Below are positions 10,210-22,211 of a stretch of 64,000 nucleotides of DNA, piece by piece (within the stretch, counting starts at the first letter, position 1; the number at the start of each line of letters is the position of its first letter). Source of the DNA: Posidonia oceanica (taxonomy: Eukaryota; Streptophyta; Magnoliopsida; Alismatales; Posidoniaceae); contig JAZBRS010000013.1 of assembly GCA_037176725.1 (NCBI GenBank), forward strand, positions 4,963,001 through 5,027,000, written 5' to 3'. The notes under the pieces were generated by a model. That model was not told the origin of the DNA and made no database searches. It saw only the letters and a program-made list of their open reading frames with translations. The position numbers and the translations under genes are program-made.

Positions 10210-11894
10210 TATACATGCTGAGCCATTAGACTACCCGTGCTCAAGGACCCTCTGCTGTTGAAGCCTAGGAATCTTGCCTTAGCCTCACCCCACAAACACC
10301 TTGTGGGAGAAGGAAAGGAAATGGTCCTACACTGAGATAGAGGCAAATCATAAGGAACCCCCTTCCAGTTCATGAATAACAAGTCCACACACATCCCTCA
10401 AGTTAGGCGCGTTACCCTAGTACAAATTGGGTAGGCATCTAAGGCAAAACCTAGAAGCGCAGAAAAGAGGGGAGTGTACCAAATGAAAGAGTGTCTCGAT
10501 TCGTCAAAGAACAAGTATCTATTGGCCGAGCACTCAGAAGGGGTGAGACTACTTGCCAAAGTACCCAGAAAAGAAAGCAAAAAAGGGTCAGAAAAGAAGG
10601 CAGCAAAGAAGCTGTCCATGTGCAAGGATAAAGAAAGAGAGTGGAAAAGACGGCAGCAAAGAAGCTGTCCAAGAGTCAAAAACAGCAAAGCTGGGGAAAT
10701 ACTAGGTGCAGTAGGAATCAACCTTGAATTAGGAGGGGTATAGGCTTCAAATCTCTAGCCAAAATCTTAGGATAGGACATTGACTTTCCTTCTACCCACA
10801 TCCTGCACTGAACACTAAGAGGCAAGGGGCAGAGGCCTAGGTCTAGGGGCAGTTAGGTGTCAAAATAAGCCCGTGGTATTTTCTGACTCTAGGATGCACA
10901 AGGGACCAAACTGTTAAGGTTTTCCAACCATGAGGTCCCCAGTTTCCCAACTTCCCGGAGGATTCTTTATCTCCCATAAAAATAAAAAAATCCAAAAATG
11001 ACAAAAATCAAAAACCCAAAAAAAAAATCAAAAATCCAAAAAAATGATAAAATCCAAAATCCAAAAAATTGACAAAGTCAAAAATCTAAAAAAATGATAA
11101 AATAAAAAATCCAAAAAATAGTGAATAGGGTAAAATTTACCCAACCAACATCATCTCATTAAATTGATAACAAGTAAAGGCCAGTGATGCGAAATCTAGG
11201 ACATTTTACGACCCCACGTTGTACTCGACCCCTCCAATTCAGGACGGTCGCTTGGTATTCGCCTACGAGCTAAGACTGAGATCTCAAGAAGAGACAGTCC
11301 CTCATTTGGCATATCATCTTTAGACAACAAAGCTGAGGCCAATACTTGTTATTCAAAACCTAAGTTTCCCTTAATTTCTTTCCCATTCATAGCATTAGGT
11401 TTGCTTAAAGTATGCATTATATATAGATTGTTACCAAGTGTTTTGTGACCATGCTGATTTCATAATGTTAAAAATGTTTCTGAGTTTCCAGAAGTCACTT
11501 TGGACTAGGGGCAATCATACCCCTAGATGGACTAACAAATTTGCTAAAGGCATGCAGGAAAACAGTCCAGGGGCGTTAAACGAGCAAATATCAGCGTCCA
11601 ACGTTAGACACGCCATCTGAAGTGTATAACGATCAACAGAGGGATGTTGGATGCCTGATCTTCTGCGTCTTACGTTATAAGTGCCAGTTTAAGCGACTTA
11701 CGTTTTAACTGTGACTTAAACTGCAGATTTTGGACAGAGAGCCTTTGATCAAATATCAAAGCCACCAGAGAGTATTTCTGAACTCAGAACAATCCAAAAC
11801 ACATGAACAAGGATGAAAAATAATATATATATATATTAATTCCCTTACAAAGATACATGGCCCCTAAAAATAAAAGATTACAATAATTGCCTAT
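10210..11894. other. Post-integrase non-coding region of element A
   Basis: No supported gene. The region is homologous, in reverse, to 48217-49963 of element C. It holds a Lys-rich shadow frame (10474-10743) over a repeated unit GGCAGCAAAGAAGCTGTCCA (two copies, 10598-10670) and an A-rich low-complexity run of CCAAAAA units at 10976-11120. Two double-hairpin modules lie at 11575-11630 and 11645-11702. Confidence 0.6.
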
Positions 11895-13578
11895 CTAATC
11901 ATCTTCCTCCTTTTTCTGTGCAGCACACCCGTCGCTTCAACCCACTCCTTGGGCTTGGGCAGTAGCTTCGAATACCACTTCCAATGCGCATCCTCCCATG
12001 GTAGGCAGGAAGGAGTAGTTGATGGCCCCTCTAAATCATCATGGCGGTCCAAAGACGACTAGAGAACCTGAATGTAGTACACCATTACTGCATCAGATGG
12101 AAGACTGCGCTCCCGAACCCGAATACGAGGAATAAAGCTCAGTCGAGGCGGCACCCCTTTCTTCTACCCCACCATCTCGAAGCAGCGATGGGAGTTGTAC
12201 ACTACAAAATGGGTGGGCCCTATCAGCTCCAACTCAACTGAAGAGCCTCATGCCTGGTGCTTATGAGAAAGGGATGTGGAAGGCGTGGAAATATCAATAA
12301 GGGCAGCAGACAAAGTGCAAACCCTTTCCTCAATCAAATCTGTCTTCACGGGCCCAAGCCTCGGGAAATGGACCTGCAGCCACTTGGAAAGAAGGAAAGG
12401 AGAGCCTACAAAATCCCCTTCGGTGGAAACGCTGGTTAGGCCAAGATATGTGGCAGCAGGAATGGCCACTGAAGGAGAGCGCTAGAAATATTCAGTAAGG
12501 CGTATCAAGAACTCAGTATGATAGACATCCAAGGAGAAATCCTTGGTGACAAATAAAGTAAGGTCTCCAATCAGTAAATGCAGACACACCAATAGCTGAT
12601 CCTAGGAGGCAGATTCTTCAATCCACCGAAAGCTGAAGTACAAATGCACCAAGTTGAGTCTGCGACCTCTGATCACTGGGAAGGTAGGCGGAAGAGTGAA
12701 GATGCGGTCTACATATGTTTGCATATCCGCTGTTTCGTATGGCAATGGGAAGTCAATATCTGGTCGGGCGCTCCAACCTGAGTTACACCAAGCAGGCCGT
12801 GAACATCCTCTACTAGAATTGTCGCCTTACAACCCCCAAAGAAGAAAGTATGAGTCTCAGGACTCCAGAAGGCGCATGAGGCGTGAAGCAGGGGCCAATC
12901 CAAGTTTGTGCCCAACAAATCCAGAAGCCCATCAAAGCACGTACGGGCCAAAACAGATTTCCTCTCTTGAGCCCAGAGCACAAAATCCTTCACCCAAGTG
13001 GAGTAGTAGGGGAAATCATTGTCAAAGCAAGGTGTCTTGGTAAAATTGAGGATTTCCTACAAAGAAATTCAGAGGCATGAGGAACAAAAGGAGTGTAAAG
13101 GGACCAATGAAGAAGATCATACCTTCCCCGTCTTGATAAGGGACATCATATGCCCTTCAATCTCTTCCAAAGGTTTTACGACCCCCTTCTTGTTGTGCAT
13201 GAAGACATTGGGGACTGAGCTAAAAGCCATGAAAGCAAAGGGGGGAAGGAAGAAGCAAAAATAAGGAAGAAATCAGTGGAAAGGAAAAGAAGCAAGAATG
13301 CATGAAAATCAAAGGGGTGGCCAAGCTTTTATAAGCACAGGAAGGTTGTCGGAAATCTTTCACGTGGGCATTGAGAAAAATTCGCAAGTATTCCGAAAGA
13401 TTAGCCAGGAACAGGAAAGGAAAGAAAAGCTTCCAGGCTCGCTTCGTTGTACGCGAGACGGTGCGCGTCCAACGTTAGCCGTGCCATTTGAAGCGTATAA
13501 CGTTTAGAGCAGCTACCGGCATTGGACGTAGAAGTTGAAGTGGATAACGTTGGCCGCAGAAGATGAGGCATATAACGT
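11575..13578. repeat. Double-hairpin modules around antisense gene 1 (four copies)
   Basis: Copies at 11575-11630, 11645-11702, 13446-13501 and 13522-13578: two adjacent pairs, one on each side of the antisense gene. Stems are of the GTTNNACGC/GCGTNNAAC type with central AACGTT. Confidence 0.7.
11895..13230 (-). pseudogene. Antisense gene 1 of element A: PMD/DUF7745-like protein, one intron
   Basis: On the strand opposite gag-pol, behind integrase. Exon 1 runs from the ATG at 13230 to 13123 (36 codons). A GT-AG intron of 66 bases (13057-13122) follows, then exon 2 from 13056 to the stop at 11895. Exon 2 contains FWSPETHTFFFGGCKATIL with VEDVHGLLGV, the pattern of the plant mobile domain / DUF7745-like superfamily, and ends in EWVEATGVL as in element C. 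There is a frameshift near 12755 and several stops. Role unknown; similar antisense genes are known in Tat-type elements such as Grande. A second copy (with exon 1 missing) is in element C at 47493-48216, and antisense gene 3 is a paralog. Confidence 0.72.
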
Positions 13579-14057
13579 TTTATCAGTGACTTAAGTCACT
13601 GAACTTGGCTGAATCGCCCCCCTGATCCGTGATTGGGTTGCATGCGCCTGTTTTGCCCATTCCAGAGGCTCAACTAAGTTGAAATACACGTGCGAGCATT
13701 GGTTTCATATTTTTTGGACATCTGGGCTAGTCGGAATCTCTGGTTGCTTGTTTCATCAAGTTAATGGCTCGTTAAGGCGACGACGACTTCAAAATTCAAT
13801 TCTTAAGCTTTCAGGCGAAATCTTTCCTTATAACTATGTCATTTACATACTATCTCACTTGAATATGTTGGTTTCAAGTTAATTTGAATTAAGGGCCATT
13901 ATTTTACCATATTGGTCACTTAAGCTCACTTTAGCTTTGAGAAAGGTAATTTAAAAGAAGTATTTGACAAGTTTACTGAGTATGCAGAAATATATATCAT
14001 TTCAAAATATACAATTGTTCTACAAAGTCACCGGGGCATACCCCTTAAGTACAAAAG
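13231..14057. other. Spacer between antisense genes 1 and 2 of element A
   Basis: No gene seen. The part nearest gene 1 (13231-13440) would be its promoter region on the lower strand. Two double-hairpin modules lie at 13446-13578. The remainder (13600-14040) is AT-rich without recognisable content. Confidence 0.4.
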
Positions 14058-17000
14058 CTAGGGAGCACTCTCTCCCTCACCCTCAGGAGCCGGAGCAGGA
14101 GCAGGAGTCGGAGCCGGAGCAGGAGTCGGAGCCGGAGCAGGAGCTGGAGTAGGAGCCGGAGAAGGGGCAGTAGGAGGACGAGGCGACTGTCGAACCGAAG
14201 GGCCTGATAGGGCCCTAGAAACAGATCGAGAGTGGCTACCCGACTAGCGGCTCGACACAGGAGGAACAGGCAGCCTGAGCCTAACACTGGCTGTAAAAGC
14301 GAACCTCCGGTAGTGCCCCAGCTCGAACTCAAGCTGGGAAATAATCTCCGCCATGCTCTAAGGAGGGAAACAATCCAAATGTCAGATACAAGCAAGGACA
14401 TAGAGTACATAAAGAAGCATCAAATCAAATCATACCGCCTGAGACTGGGCAATCTCAGAGTCCCTATCAGCCACCTGCTGCTCCAGCTCCTGGATTCGAG
14501 CACTCCTAGCAGCGATTGTCCCCTCTAGCTCCTCTAACCTCCCGACAGAGCTGGCGGCTATGAAGTCACTAGCCCGCTCCCTCAGCTCGCCCTCTAGATA
14601 AGCGACCTGCAAGTAATGGCGTCAGGACCAAGGAGATTTCAAAAGCAGGAACAAAATAAAAGCATATTTACCTTCTCCTGGAGATGGGAGATCTCCTCTG
14701 AGTGGTCTGGAGGTGGAGCGCTGCTAGTCGAAGGCTAAAAAGGAAGATCCAAGTCAGTTGCAATTCATAGCTAAACTACAAAAGCTACTTGTGAAAAAAT
14801 ACCTGAGAGGCAGAGGCCCGTAGACGGTCAATCTCCCCAGTTAGAGAGGAGAGCTACTGGGTCAAATGGCGCTCCTGCTGAGCCCGCTCATCGGTAGCCT
14901 TGAGCTGCAAAAGAAAGAAAGCCAGTTAGCCAAATTGAATTAACAATATACAAAATGAAATTCAAAAGCTCACCGCTATCTCTAGCTGGGCGCGAGAAGA
15001 CTGAACCTCCTCTAACAGGGCCGCAAGGGAAACCACTGCCTCCCCGGGATCTGTGTCCTCCAAAGGAAGGTTCCCGCGCCCAAGGAAGTGGGACCGGTGG
15101 AAGATCATCAGAGAGGAAAACTCCCGGTCTATCCACGCAGCCCAGTCCACCTCGTCCTCCTCTGTAGCATCCGTCGGAGCGGGGGAACCACGACGGGCCC
15201 AGTCCAGGAGCTGTGGGCCGTAGACGTCCACCCAGTGGCGAGCGCGGCTGCCCCTGCCATGTGTCTCTCGCCAAACTTGGTGAGCAGGAGGTGAAGGCCG
15301 AGCCTACCGGCGCCCTAGCTGTTGTACAACCCTGCTGATCTGCTAGAAGTGGCAGTGGTTCCAACAATGGATCCATACGTCCCGATTGAAAATGTCCCGA
15401 TCACGGGCAATCTCGGGGACGTCCGCATGCTCTCCCTCAGCATAGGGACACCACACCACTTGAAAAGAGCAATATATGTCAGCAAGCAGCATGAACAAAT
15501 AAACAGAAGCTGAAATTAAAAGAAGCAAGTTACCTAAGTCGGGACCAGGAGCTCAAAAAGTAGACGACCGACATAGCGGTTGTCATCAGCAGGCTTGAGG
15601 GCCTGCTCAGCAGCAGTCCAAAATAGTCCCCAGGGAAAGGGGACACTGGTAGGAGGAACCGGAGGAGGGGCAGGGCGTAGAAAAGCAAAGTGGTCCCACG
15701 CCCACATCTGCATGCGAAACAAGAAAGCTGTTAGCAAGAATGTAATATTCAATACAAGCTTAAATATGCAGATTTACCTGAAGAAAAGGCAGGTTCCTGC
15801 CCAACTGGCGAGAACTGCCGTCGGTGAAGCGGAACAGGGTGGAGTACAGGTGCGCCAAGCTCGCCGCACCCCAAGCGTACTCTCCCACACGCTCCAGGTC
15901 CGCCAGAAGGGGAAGAAACCACGCCAAGAGCTTCGAGGAGGAGTGCGAGAAGAGCACCTACCTGAACAGCACCAAGAGGAAGGCCCGCAGCTGCTGGTCA
16001 GCCTCCACACCTGGTCCCTCAACTGTCTCCGCCAGCTCACTCACCCGGCGAACCGCGAAAGTGATCACCACGAGCTGCTCCCCGCTCACGGCTAACTGGC
16101 GTCCAACGAGCTCTTGCGCCAAAACTGAGTAACTCGGGTGCACCCTCCCTGTCACTGGTCTACCCGTAACCCGGAGACCAGTCAACCGTACCATGTCCTC
16201 AATAGAGAGGACAAACTTGCTTGCTTGAGTAACGATCGAGCTCGTCCGAAAGCTCCATCGCTCCGCAACCACCTCTAGAAACATCAGACGGAGGGGAAAG
16301 TCCGGGATGGACAAGAAATGACCAAATCCCATCCGATCCAGATGCTCCTGCTGGAAAGAAGCCAAGAAGGCGTAGGACCGGCGGACCTGACCCTAGTAGC
16401 AGCGGGTCACAGCCGGTGCTCGACTCTACAAGCAAGTAGGAAAATTATCAGTCCGGATGAAATAATTTACCAAAATAAGGAGAAAAGAATGAGAAATGTA
16501 TACCTGCCCCCTGGAAGCCTGTGTGGCAGTGGTGTACTCTGATCGAAATGCGTCCCTAGGCGGTCCCGACGCCTGCACCTCGTCTCTAGGGATCTACTCC
16601 CGCCAGTAGTCTGGGGGATCCCTCGCGACGCGCTCCGCCTCCCGTCGGACGAAGTCCACCATGTTTCACCGCCAGTTGTCATCCTCCCCGAACTGCGCAA
16701 GGAAGGGGTCGACTGGCCGCACCTTGGGCACCTCCGAGGGCCCTGCCTCGTCTGGGCTGACCTCAGGTCTCGCCTCTGAGACCGTCTCCTCGGAATCCCC
16801 CAAGCTGAAGGAAGTGCTTGCACTGGGGACCGCCTCCGCCGTCGTCTCTCCAGCCTCCCCGGAACCGAAGCTCTCCCCTACGGTGGCCTCACTGGCCGTC
16901 ACCTCCGCCTCCACGACGTCGTCGCCCACCACCGCCTCGGTCTCCGCAGAACCACCCAGGACAGCCCTCGTCTCCGCCCTCGCAGCCACGGGATCACCAC

Positions 17001-17340
17001 CGGACGTCGCCCTGGGCATCGCCGCGACACCATCGGCCTCCACCACACCTGCCACACCCACCTCGGCCTACATGGCCACCGTGGTAGCCAGCCCAAGCGC
17101 CAGAGCTGCCGACCCAAGGGCAGCAGCCACCGGAACCACCCCTACAGCCCCCGAGCTCGTCGCCACGGCCACGCCACCGCCTGCCGCGCCCTCGCCGGGG
17201 CTTCCCATTGCTCTCGCCGCCGTCTCTCGCGTGGCAACAGCCCTAGCTGCCGCCTCCACTGCCGTCTTGCCGAAAGGGGAGGGACCGGTCCTTGCCCGCT
17301 TCGCCGCTCTCGTGTAAAAATGGCAAATCTGCCTTTCCAT
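14058..17340 (-). pseudogene. Antisense gene 2 of element A: plant mobile domain (PMD) protein, eight exons
   Basis: A captured host-type gene antisense to gag-pol. I place exons at 17340-16504, 16425-15778, 15707-15534, 15458-14974, 14904-14803, 14734-14672, 14606-14436 and 14357-14058. Every junction is GT-AG and introns are 65-78 bases. Exon 1 encodes an Ala/Val/Glu-rich region. Exons 2-4 encode the PMD: DFPLRLMFLEVVAERW, LTGLRVTGRPVTG, GEYAWGAASLAHLY, then across intron 2 MWAWDHFAF, then VWIHCWNH. Exons 5-7 look like coiled coil (LEGELRERA, RIQELEQQVADRDSEIAQ) and exon 8 a PAPAPTP repeat tail. In-frame stops (for example 17068, 16666) show it is decayed. PMD proteins (MAIN/MAIL) in plants act in silencing and genome stability; the role here is unknown. 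Confidence 0.78.
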
Positions 17341-17721
17341 GATCGCCGGAGTGAAGGAGAGGCTCGCCGGACCTCTCGCTGTCGCCGGAGAAGAAGGGTG
17401 GAAGAAGTCTGATGGCCGCCCGTGGCGTAGGACGAGGGTTTTATACCTTTTAACGTTGTATGCGTGAATCCTAGCGTCCAACGCCTCGGGAAGAAAAGAT
17501 GTTATACGCGTGAGTGCTAGCGTTCAACGTTTTGCGAGATAAAATGTTAGCCGCTAGATTTCCAGCGTCTAACGTTGGACACTGCATTATTGGGCGTACA
17601 ATGCTTTAAGTTCAGGGAAGTGTTCTGAATTCTGATATTCTCATTCAATTCATACAAATTCATTCAATATGGACCAAAGAGACGAAATAAATTTTATTGA
17701 TGATAAGGGATACATTTCTAA
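17341..17721. other. Spacer between antisense genes 2 and 3, rich in hairpin modules
   Basis: Holds no gene. It carries a cluster of hairpin-module parts at 17454-17482, about 17510-17529 and 17545-17601, directly upstream of gene 2 on the lower strand. Confidence 0.5.
17454..17601. repeat. Hairpin-module cluster upstream of antisense gene 2
   Basis: One single hairpin (17454-17482), a partial one (about 17510-17529) and a full double module (17545-17601) with centre AACGTTGGAC. Confidence 0.65.
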
Positions 17722-19075
17722 CTACATCTTCTGCCTTTTTGAAGGAAATTCAATGAACAATTTAGGACGTACGCCCTCATACCAAGCGTCATAAGTTGTA
17801 AGGGAAATGGCTTCACGATCCGCATTCGAGTTCTCCCATGCAGAAAGGACTCGATTTCGCCCTTTCCCGTCCCAAGTACCAGCCTGATAGAAGACCTGGA
17901 TGATGTCCCCAGGAGTGTCCCTCAAGCATGGAAGAATCATTTCAGAGAAGCGTGGCAAGGGAGGTATAGCTTGAGGAGTCCCCAGCATCGAGAAGCAGTG
18001 CTGAGGGTTGTATCTCACAAATTCGGTCGCCCCAGTCAGCGTCAGGAAATGCTCCAGGTCAGGCACTGTCCTGAAAGATGAGGGGGGACTGAAGGAGTCC
18101 ATCTGGGACTTGACCTCGCAAGCGCATAAACGGCAAATGAGCTCCTCCAAGGGAAGGCTAGCATCAAAAGCAGGCAGAAGAAAGTGCTCCTCCAGCCAGC
18201 ACAGAACTAGGAATGGTGAGCCAAAGAATGGCCCCCCGAGGCAGGCATTGGATAAGCCCCGGATGGTAAAAGCCAAAACAGATTGACTCAAACACTTCTC
18301 TGGGTTGCACACGCAGATGCAGATGAGCTCAGCGTGGTAGGCACTAATAGTCAAAGCTTCATTTGGGAAGAGCACCAGTCCCCCGATCAGAATAAAGACG
18401 CACTCCAAGCAAGAAGCCTCAGAGCGGATGCTGTCGTGCTATTTCCAGAAAAATTTCCACAAAGAGGAGAGTTTGATGCAGCCATCCAGCACCAGGTCCT
18501 CTGGCACAACAACAGAGCCGAAGATGCGCTTTAAGAGAGAGAACGAACCTACCACCCCGATTGGCAGAAGGTAGGCATCCCTGCAGTAAATGGATGGGTC
18601 GGCATGTCGAGTACCTAAGAGGGTGCTCACCTCCTCCAAGAGAATGGTCAATTCCCTAGAAGAAGAAAAGAACGTATGAGTCAAGGGGTTCCACAGCCCG
18701 CAGAGGCCGAAGAGCGCCTTCCAGTCAATAGGCTGCTGCAGCTGGCGAAGGGCTTGACAGAGACCAGCCTCCTCCAAGCGTTTCTCGGTACTTCTTCAAA
18801 GCCCAAGAGCGGAATTGTTGAACCCAGTCCAACTGATAGGCTTTCAAGTCCCGGTCATTGTTGGCAGAAGATAAGGGCTATAAAAATAAAGAAAAATCAG
18901 CAGAAGTACGAGAATGGGAGTATGCAGAAAAGATGAAAATAGGGAGTACCTTCTCATGCACCAATAGGTTCGCCAAATGGTTGGGTATGGCCTCCAGCCG
19001 GAGTTGCACCATGTCAGAAGGAGAGGTGAAGACGGCCACCTGAAAAGCATGTCGTGGGATATCACTCAAATCCAT
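17722..19075 (-). pseudogene. Antisense gene 3 of element A: PMD/DUF7745-like protein, paralog of gene 1
   Basis: Exon 1 runs from the ATG at 19075 to 18950 (42 codons). A GT-AG intron of 72 bases (18878-18949) follows, then exon 2 from 18877 to 17722. Exon 2 contains LWNPLTHTFF, LTILLEEVSTLLG, LIGGLVLFPNEALTISAYH and GGPFFGSPFLVLCWLEEHF. These align with WSPETHTFFFGG, ILVEDVHGLLG, LIGGLAIF and GGDFVGSPFLLSRWL of gene 1 and its copy in C. A frameshift near 18790 and a stop between 18440 and 18410 break it. The same layout (short first exon, one intron of about 70 bases, long second exon) supports descent of genes 1 and 3 by duplication. Function unknown. Confidence 0.7.
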
Positions 19076-19272
19076 GAGGGGAAGCACAAGCCCTAGCAAG
19101 CAAAAACCAATAAGGGAAGGAAGATAAATGTTTGAACTACAAGATTCAAGCCAAGAGAAGGTCTAATATAGGCTGTGGAGCCTTCATTCGGAATGGAAAT
19201 CCAGGGAGGATTGCGAATTTACTGCCAAAACGGTGGTGCCCAGATAAGAAAGACAGCAGCCTGTCTCGCGAC

Positions 19273-19356
19273 ATTATACGCGGCCATAATGCCATCCAAC
19301 GTTAGCCGCGGTGCTTCAAGCGTCCAATGTTGAATGCTAACAATCAAGCGTCCAAT
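19273..19356. repeat. Hairpin modules upstream of antisense gene 3
   Basis: Two overlapping modules: GTTAGCCGC and GCGTCCAAT type arms around central AACGTT and AATGTT. Confidence 0.6.
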
Positions 19357-19433
19357 GAGTCAAAGCAGAATTGAGAGCAGAAAAGAAGAACCCCGGAGCA
19401 CACCGGGTCAACAAAGCAAGCTAAGTCAAAAAG

Positions 19434-20200
19434 TATCCTTTTCGACTCCCTTGGGTCTTCCCCTAGGCATGTCAAGTTTTATTTTTGACTCCTCAGGTCT
19501 TCCCCTAGGCATGTCATGCTGTTATTTTCGACTCCCTCGGGTCGTCCCCTAGGCACGTCAAGTTTTTATTTCCGACTCCCTCGGGTCTTCCCCTAGGCAC
19601 GTCAAGTTTTTATTTTTGACTCCCTCGAGTCTTCCCCTAGGCATGTCAAGTTTTTATTTTCGACTCCCTCGGGTCTTCCCCTAGGCACGTCAAGTTTTTA
19701 TTTTCGACTCCCTTGGGTCTTCCACTAGGCACGTCAAGTTTTTATTTTCGACTCCCTCGGGTCTTCCCCTAGGCACGTCAAGTTTTATTTTCGACTCCCT
19801 CGGGTCTTCCCCTAGGCACGTCAAGTTTTTATTTTCGACTCCCTCGGGTCTTCCCCTAGGCATGTCAAGTTTTATTTTCGACTCCCTCAGGTCTTCCCCT
19901 AGGTACGTCAAGTTTTTATTTCCAACTCCCTCGGGTCTTACCCTAGGCACGTCAAGTTTTTATTTTCGACTCCCTCGGGTCTTCCCCTAGGCACGTCAAG
20001 TTTTTATTTCCGACTCCCTTGAGTCTTCCCCTAGGCACGTCAAGTTTTTATTTTTGACTCCCTCGGGTCTTCCCCTAGGCAGTCAAGTTTTTTTTTCGAC
20101 TCCCTCGGGTCTTCCCCTAGGCATGTCATGTTATTGTTTCAACTCCCTTGGGTCTTCCCCTAGGCATGTCAGGTTTTTATTTCCACCTTCCTTGGGTAAT
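19434..20200 (+). repeat. Minisatellite, about 44-bp unit, about 17 copies
   Basis: Unit begins CGACTCCCTCGGGTCTTCCC and continues through CTAGGCACGTCAAG to a T-rich end. Neighbouring copies differ by a few bases. It lies in the untranslated tail before the 3' LTR, a place known to be hypervariable and repeat-bearing in Tat/Ogre elements. Confidence 0.92.
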
Positions 20201-20206
20201 CCCCTC

Positions 20207-20762
20207 GGCAAATCAGAAAGATCCCCGGAGCACAACCGGGACAACAAAGCAAATCAATCAGAAAGATCCCCGGAGCACAACCCGGACAACAAAGCAAATC
20301 AATCAAGCATAGATCCCCGGAGCACAACCGGGATAACAAAGCAAACCAATCAAGGAAAGATCCCCGGAGCATAACTGGGATACCAAAGCATAGATCCCCA
20401 GAGCATAACCGGGACACCAAAGCAAAGATCCCCGGAGCATAACTGGGACACCAAAGTAAAGATCCCCGGAGCATAACCGGGATAACAAAGCAAACCAATC
20501 AAGGAAAGATCCCCGGAGCATAACCGGGATAACAAAGCAAACATACCAAGGAAAGATCCCCGGAGCATAACCGGGATAACAAAGCAAACCTACCAAGGAA
20601 AGATCCCCAGAGCATAACCGGGACACCAAAGCAAAGAACCCCGGAGCACAACCGGGATAACAAAGCAAATCTACCAAGGAAAGATCCCCGGAGCATAACC
20701 GGGACACCAAAGCAAAGATCCCCGGAGCATAACTGAGATAACAAAGCAAACCAATCAAAAGC
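20207..20762 (+). repeat. Minisatellite, AGATCCCCGGAGCATAACCG family
   Basis: About a dozen copies of a unit with AGATCCCCGGAGCAYAACYG and GGATAACAAAGCAAA, with alternating short and long forms (about 31 and 46 bases), so a higher-order pattern is likely. Confidence 0.88.
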
Positions 20763-20764
20763 AG

Positions 20765-21215
20765 GTACCCCGGAGCACAGCCGGACAAACAAAGCAAGCC
20801 CCGAAGCACAACTGGACAAACAAAGCAAGCCCCGGAGCACAACCGGACAAATAAAGTAAGCCTCGGAGCACAACCGAACAAATAAAGCAAACCCCGGAGC
20901 ACAATCGGACAAATAAAGCAAGCCCCGGAGCACAACCAGACAAACAAAGCAAACCCCGGAGCACAACTGGACAAACAAAGCAAGCCCCGGAGCACAACCG
21001 GACAAATAAAGCAAGCCCTGGAGTACAACCGGACAAACAAAGCAAACCCCGGAGCACAACCGGACAAATAAAGCAAGCCCCGGAGCACGACTAGACAAAA
21101 AAAGCAACCCTGGAGCACAACCGGACAAATAAAGCAAACCCCGGAGCACAACCGGACAAATAAAGCAAACCCCAGAGCACAACCGGACAAACAAAGCAAA
21201 ATCAATCAGCACAAA
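20765..21215 (+). repeat. Minisatellite, about 31-bp unit CCCCGGAGCACAACCGGACA
   Basis: About 14 copies, evidently a shortened derivative of the preceding family. The lower strand is open in all frames over this array and produces long false ORFs rich in Cys, Leu and Val. Confidence 0.9.
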
Positions 21216-21242
21216 GATCCCCGGAGCAAGACCGGGTCAACA

Positions 21243-21640
21243 AAGCAAAGCCAACGGTATTAGTGAACCCCCTACTCACTAACTCCTGGGTCAGAAGATG
21301 ATGGTCCCCACCGAGAATGTAGGCAACATTCTATGAAAGGACACTTGATTCTGACGAATAACACCAACGGTATCAATGAACTCATCGCTCATTGATTCCG
21401 GGTCATGAGATGACGGTCTCTGTCGAGAATGTAGGCAACATTCAATGAAAGGACACCTAATTGTGATGAATAGAGCCAACATGGTCGGCAGAGAAGAGGT
21501 CGTTTCCCCTGTTGCTTGGGAGCATCATGGACCTCTCGCTCACCAATCTGCGTATCATGAGACAACGGTCCCCTGGGAGAGTGTAGGCTACAATCAAGGA
21601 AAGGACACCTGATCATGACAAATTGCATTCATGCATGTGT
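21243..21640 (+). repeat. Tandem repeat, about 110-bp unit, three diverged copies
   Basis: Copies share GAGAATGTAGGCAACATTC, AATGAAAGGACACCT and GATGACGGTC-like parts, starting near 21256, 21366 and 21515. Confidence 0.75.
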
Positions 21641-21841
21641 CAGTCCACCTTGGGTGGTGAGAAAAATTTCTAAGCCAACCCGGTATACAAATTAAAGCTA
21701 GCGATGATGGAGGAACCTCATTACCTAGGGTCATGCATTGCATATCATGACCCCCTTTGCATTCCCGTCAGCACGCATCCATGTATAGTGCATTGTACTG
21801 CATTCGCATTGAGTGGTCGTCGGAATCATTAGCTATCCATC

Positions 21842-22050
21842 CTTTTAGTTTGACTTCCGTGGACCACCCCCGCGGCATGTCTTTTAGCTTGATCCCTGCG
21901 GGCCATCCCCGTAGCATGTCTTTTAGTTTGACCCTTGCGGGCCATCCCCGTAGCATGTCTTTTAGTTCGACCCCTGCGGGTCCTCCCTGTGGCAGTGTCC
22001 TTTAGCTTGACCCCCACGAGTCTTCCCCGTGGCATGTCGTTAGTTTGTTC
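21842..22050 (+). repeat. Minisatellite, about 40-bp unit, five copies
   Basis: Unit TTTTAGTTTGACCCCTGCGG then GCCATCCCCGTAGCATGTC. Last copies are diverged. Confidence 0.85.
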
Positions 22051-22211
22051 CCCTTGAGCAATCCCCTTAGCCGTGTTTCTTTAGCCGACCCTCTTTGTGT
22101 CCCGTCCAAGTCTGGTGGCAGCAGGCATTGGATTTCATTTAGGACCCCCAGGTAGCGCCACACAGGGGTATCGTCTCGGCTTGTAGATAGCTTTGTGCCG
22201 AAGCCATCTTC

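Noticed and set aside
19434..20200. Evenly spaced repeats that recall a CRISPR array
   Set aside because: Units are contiguous with no variable spacers, in a plant retrotransposon tail.
20303..21212. Long lower-strand ORFs of 237-300 residues rich in Cys, Leu and Val
   Set aside because: They follow the minisatellite period exactly and exist in several frames; a repeat without stops, not a gene.
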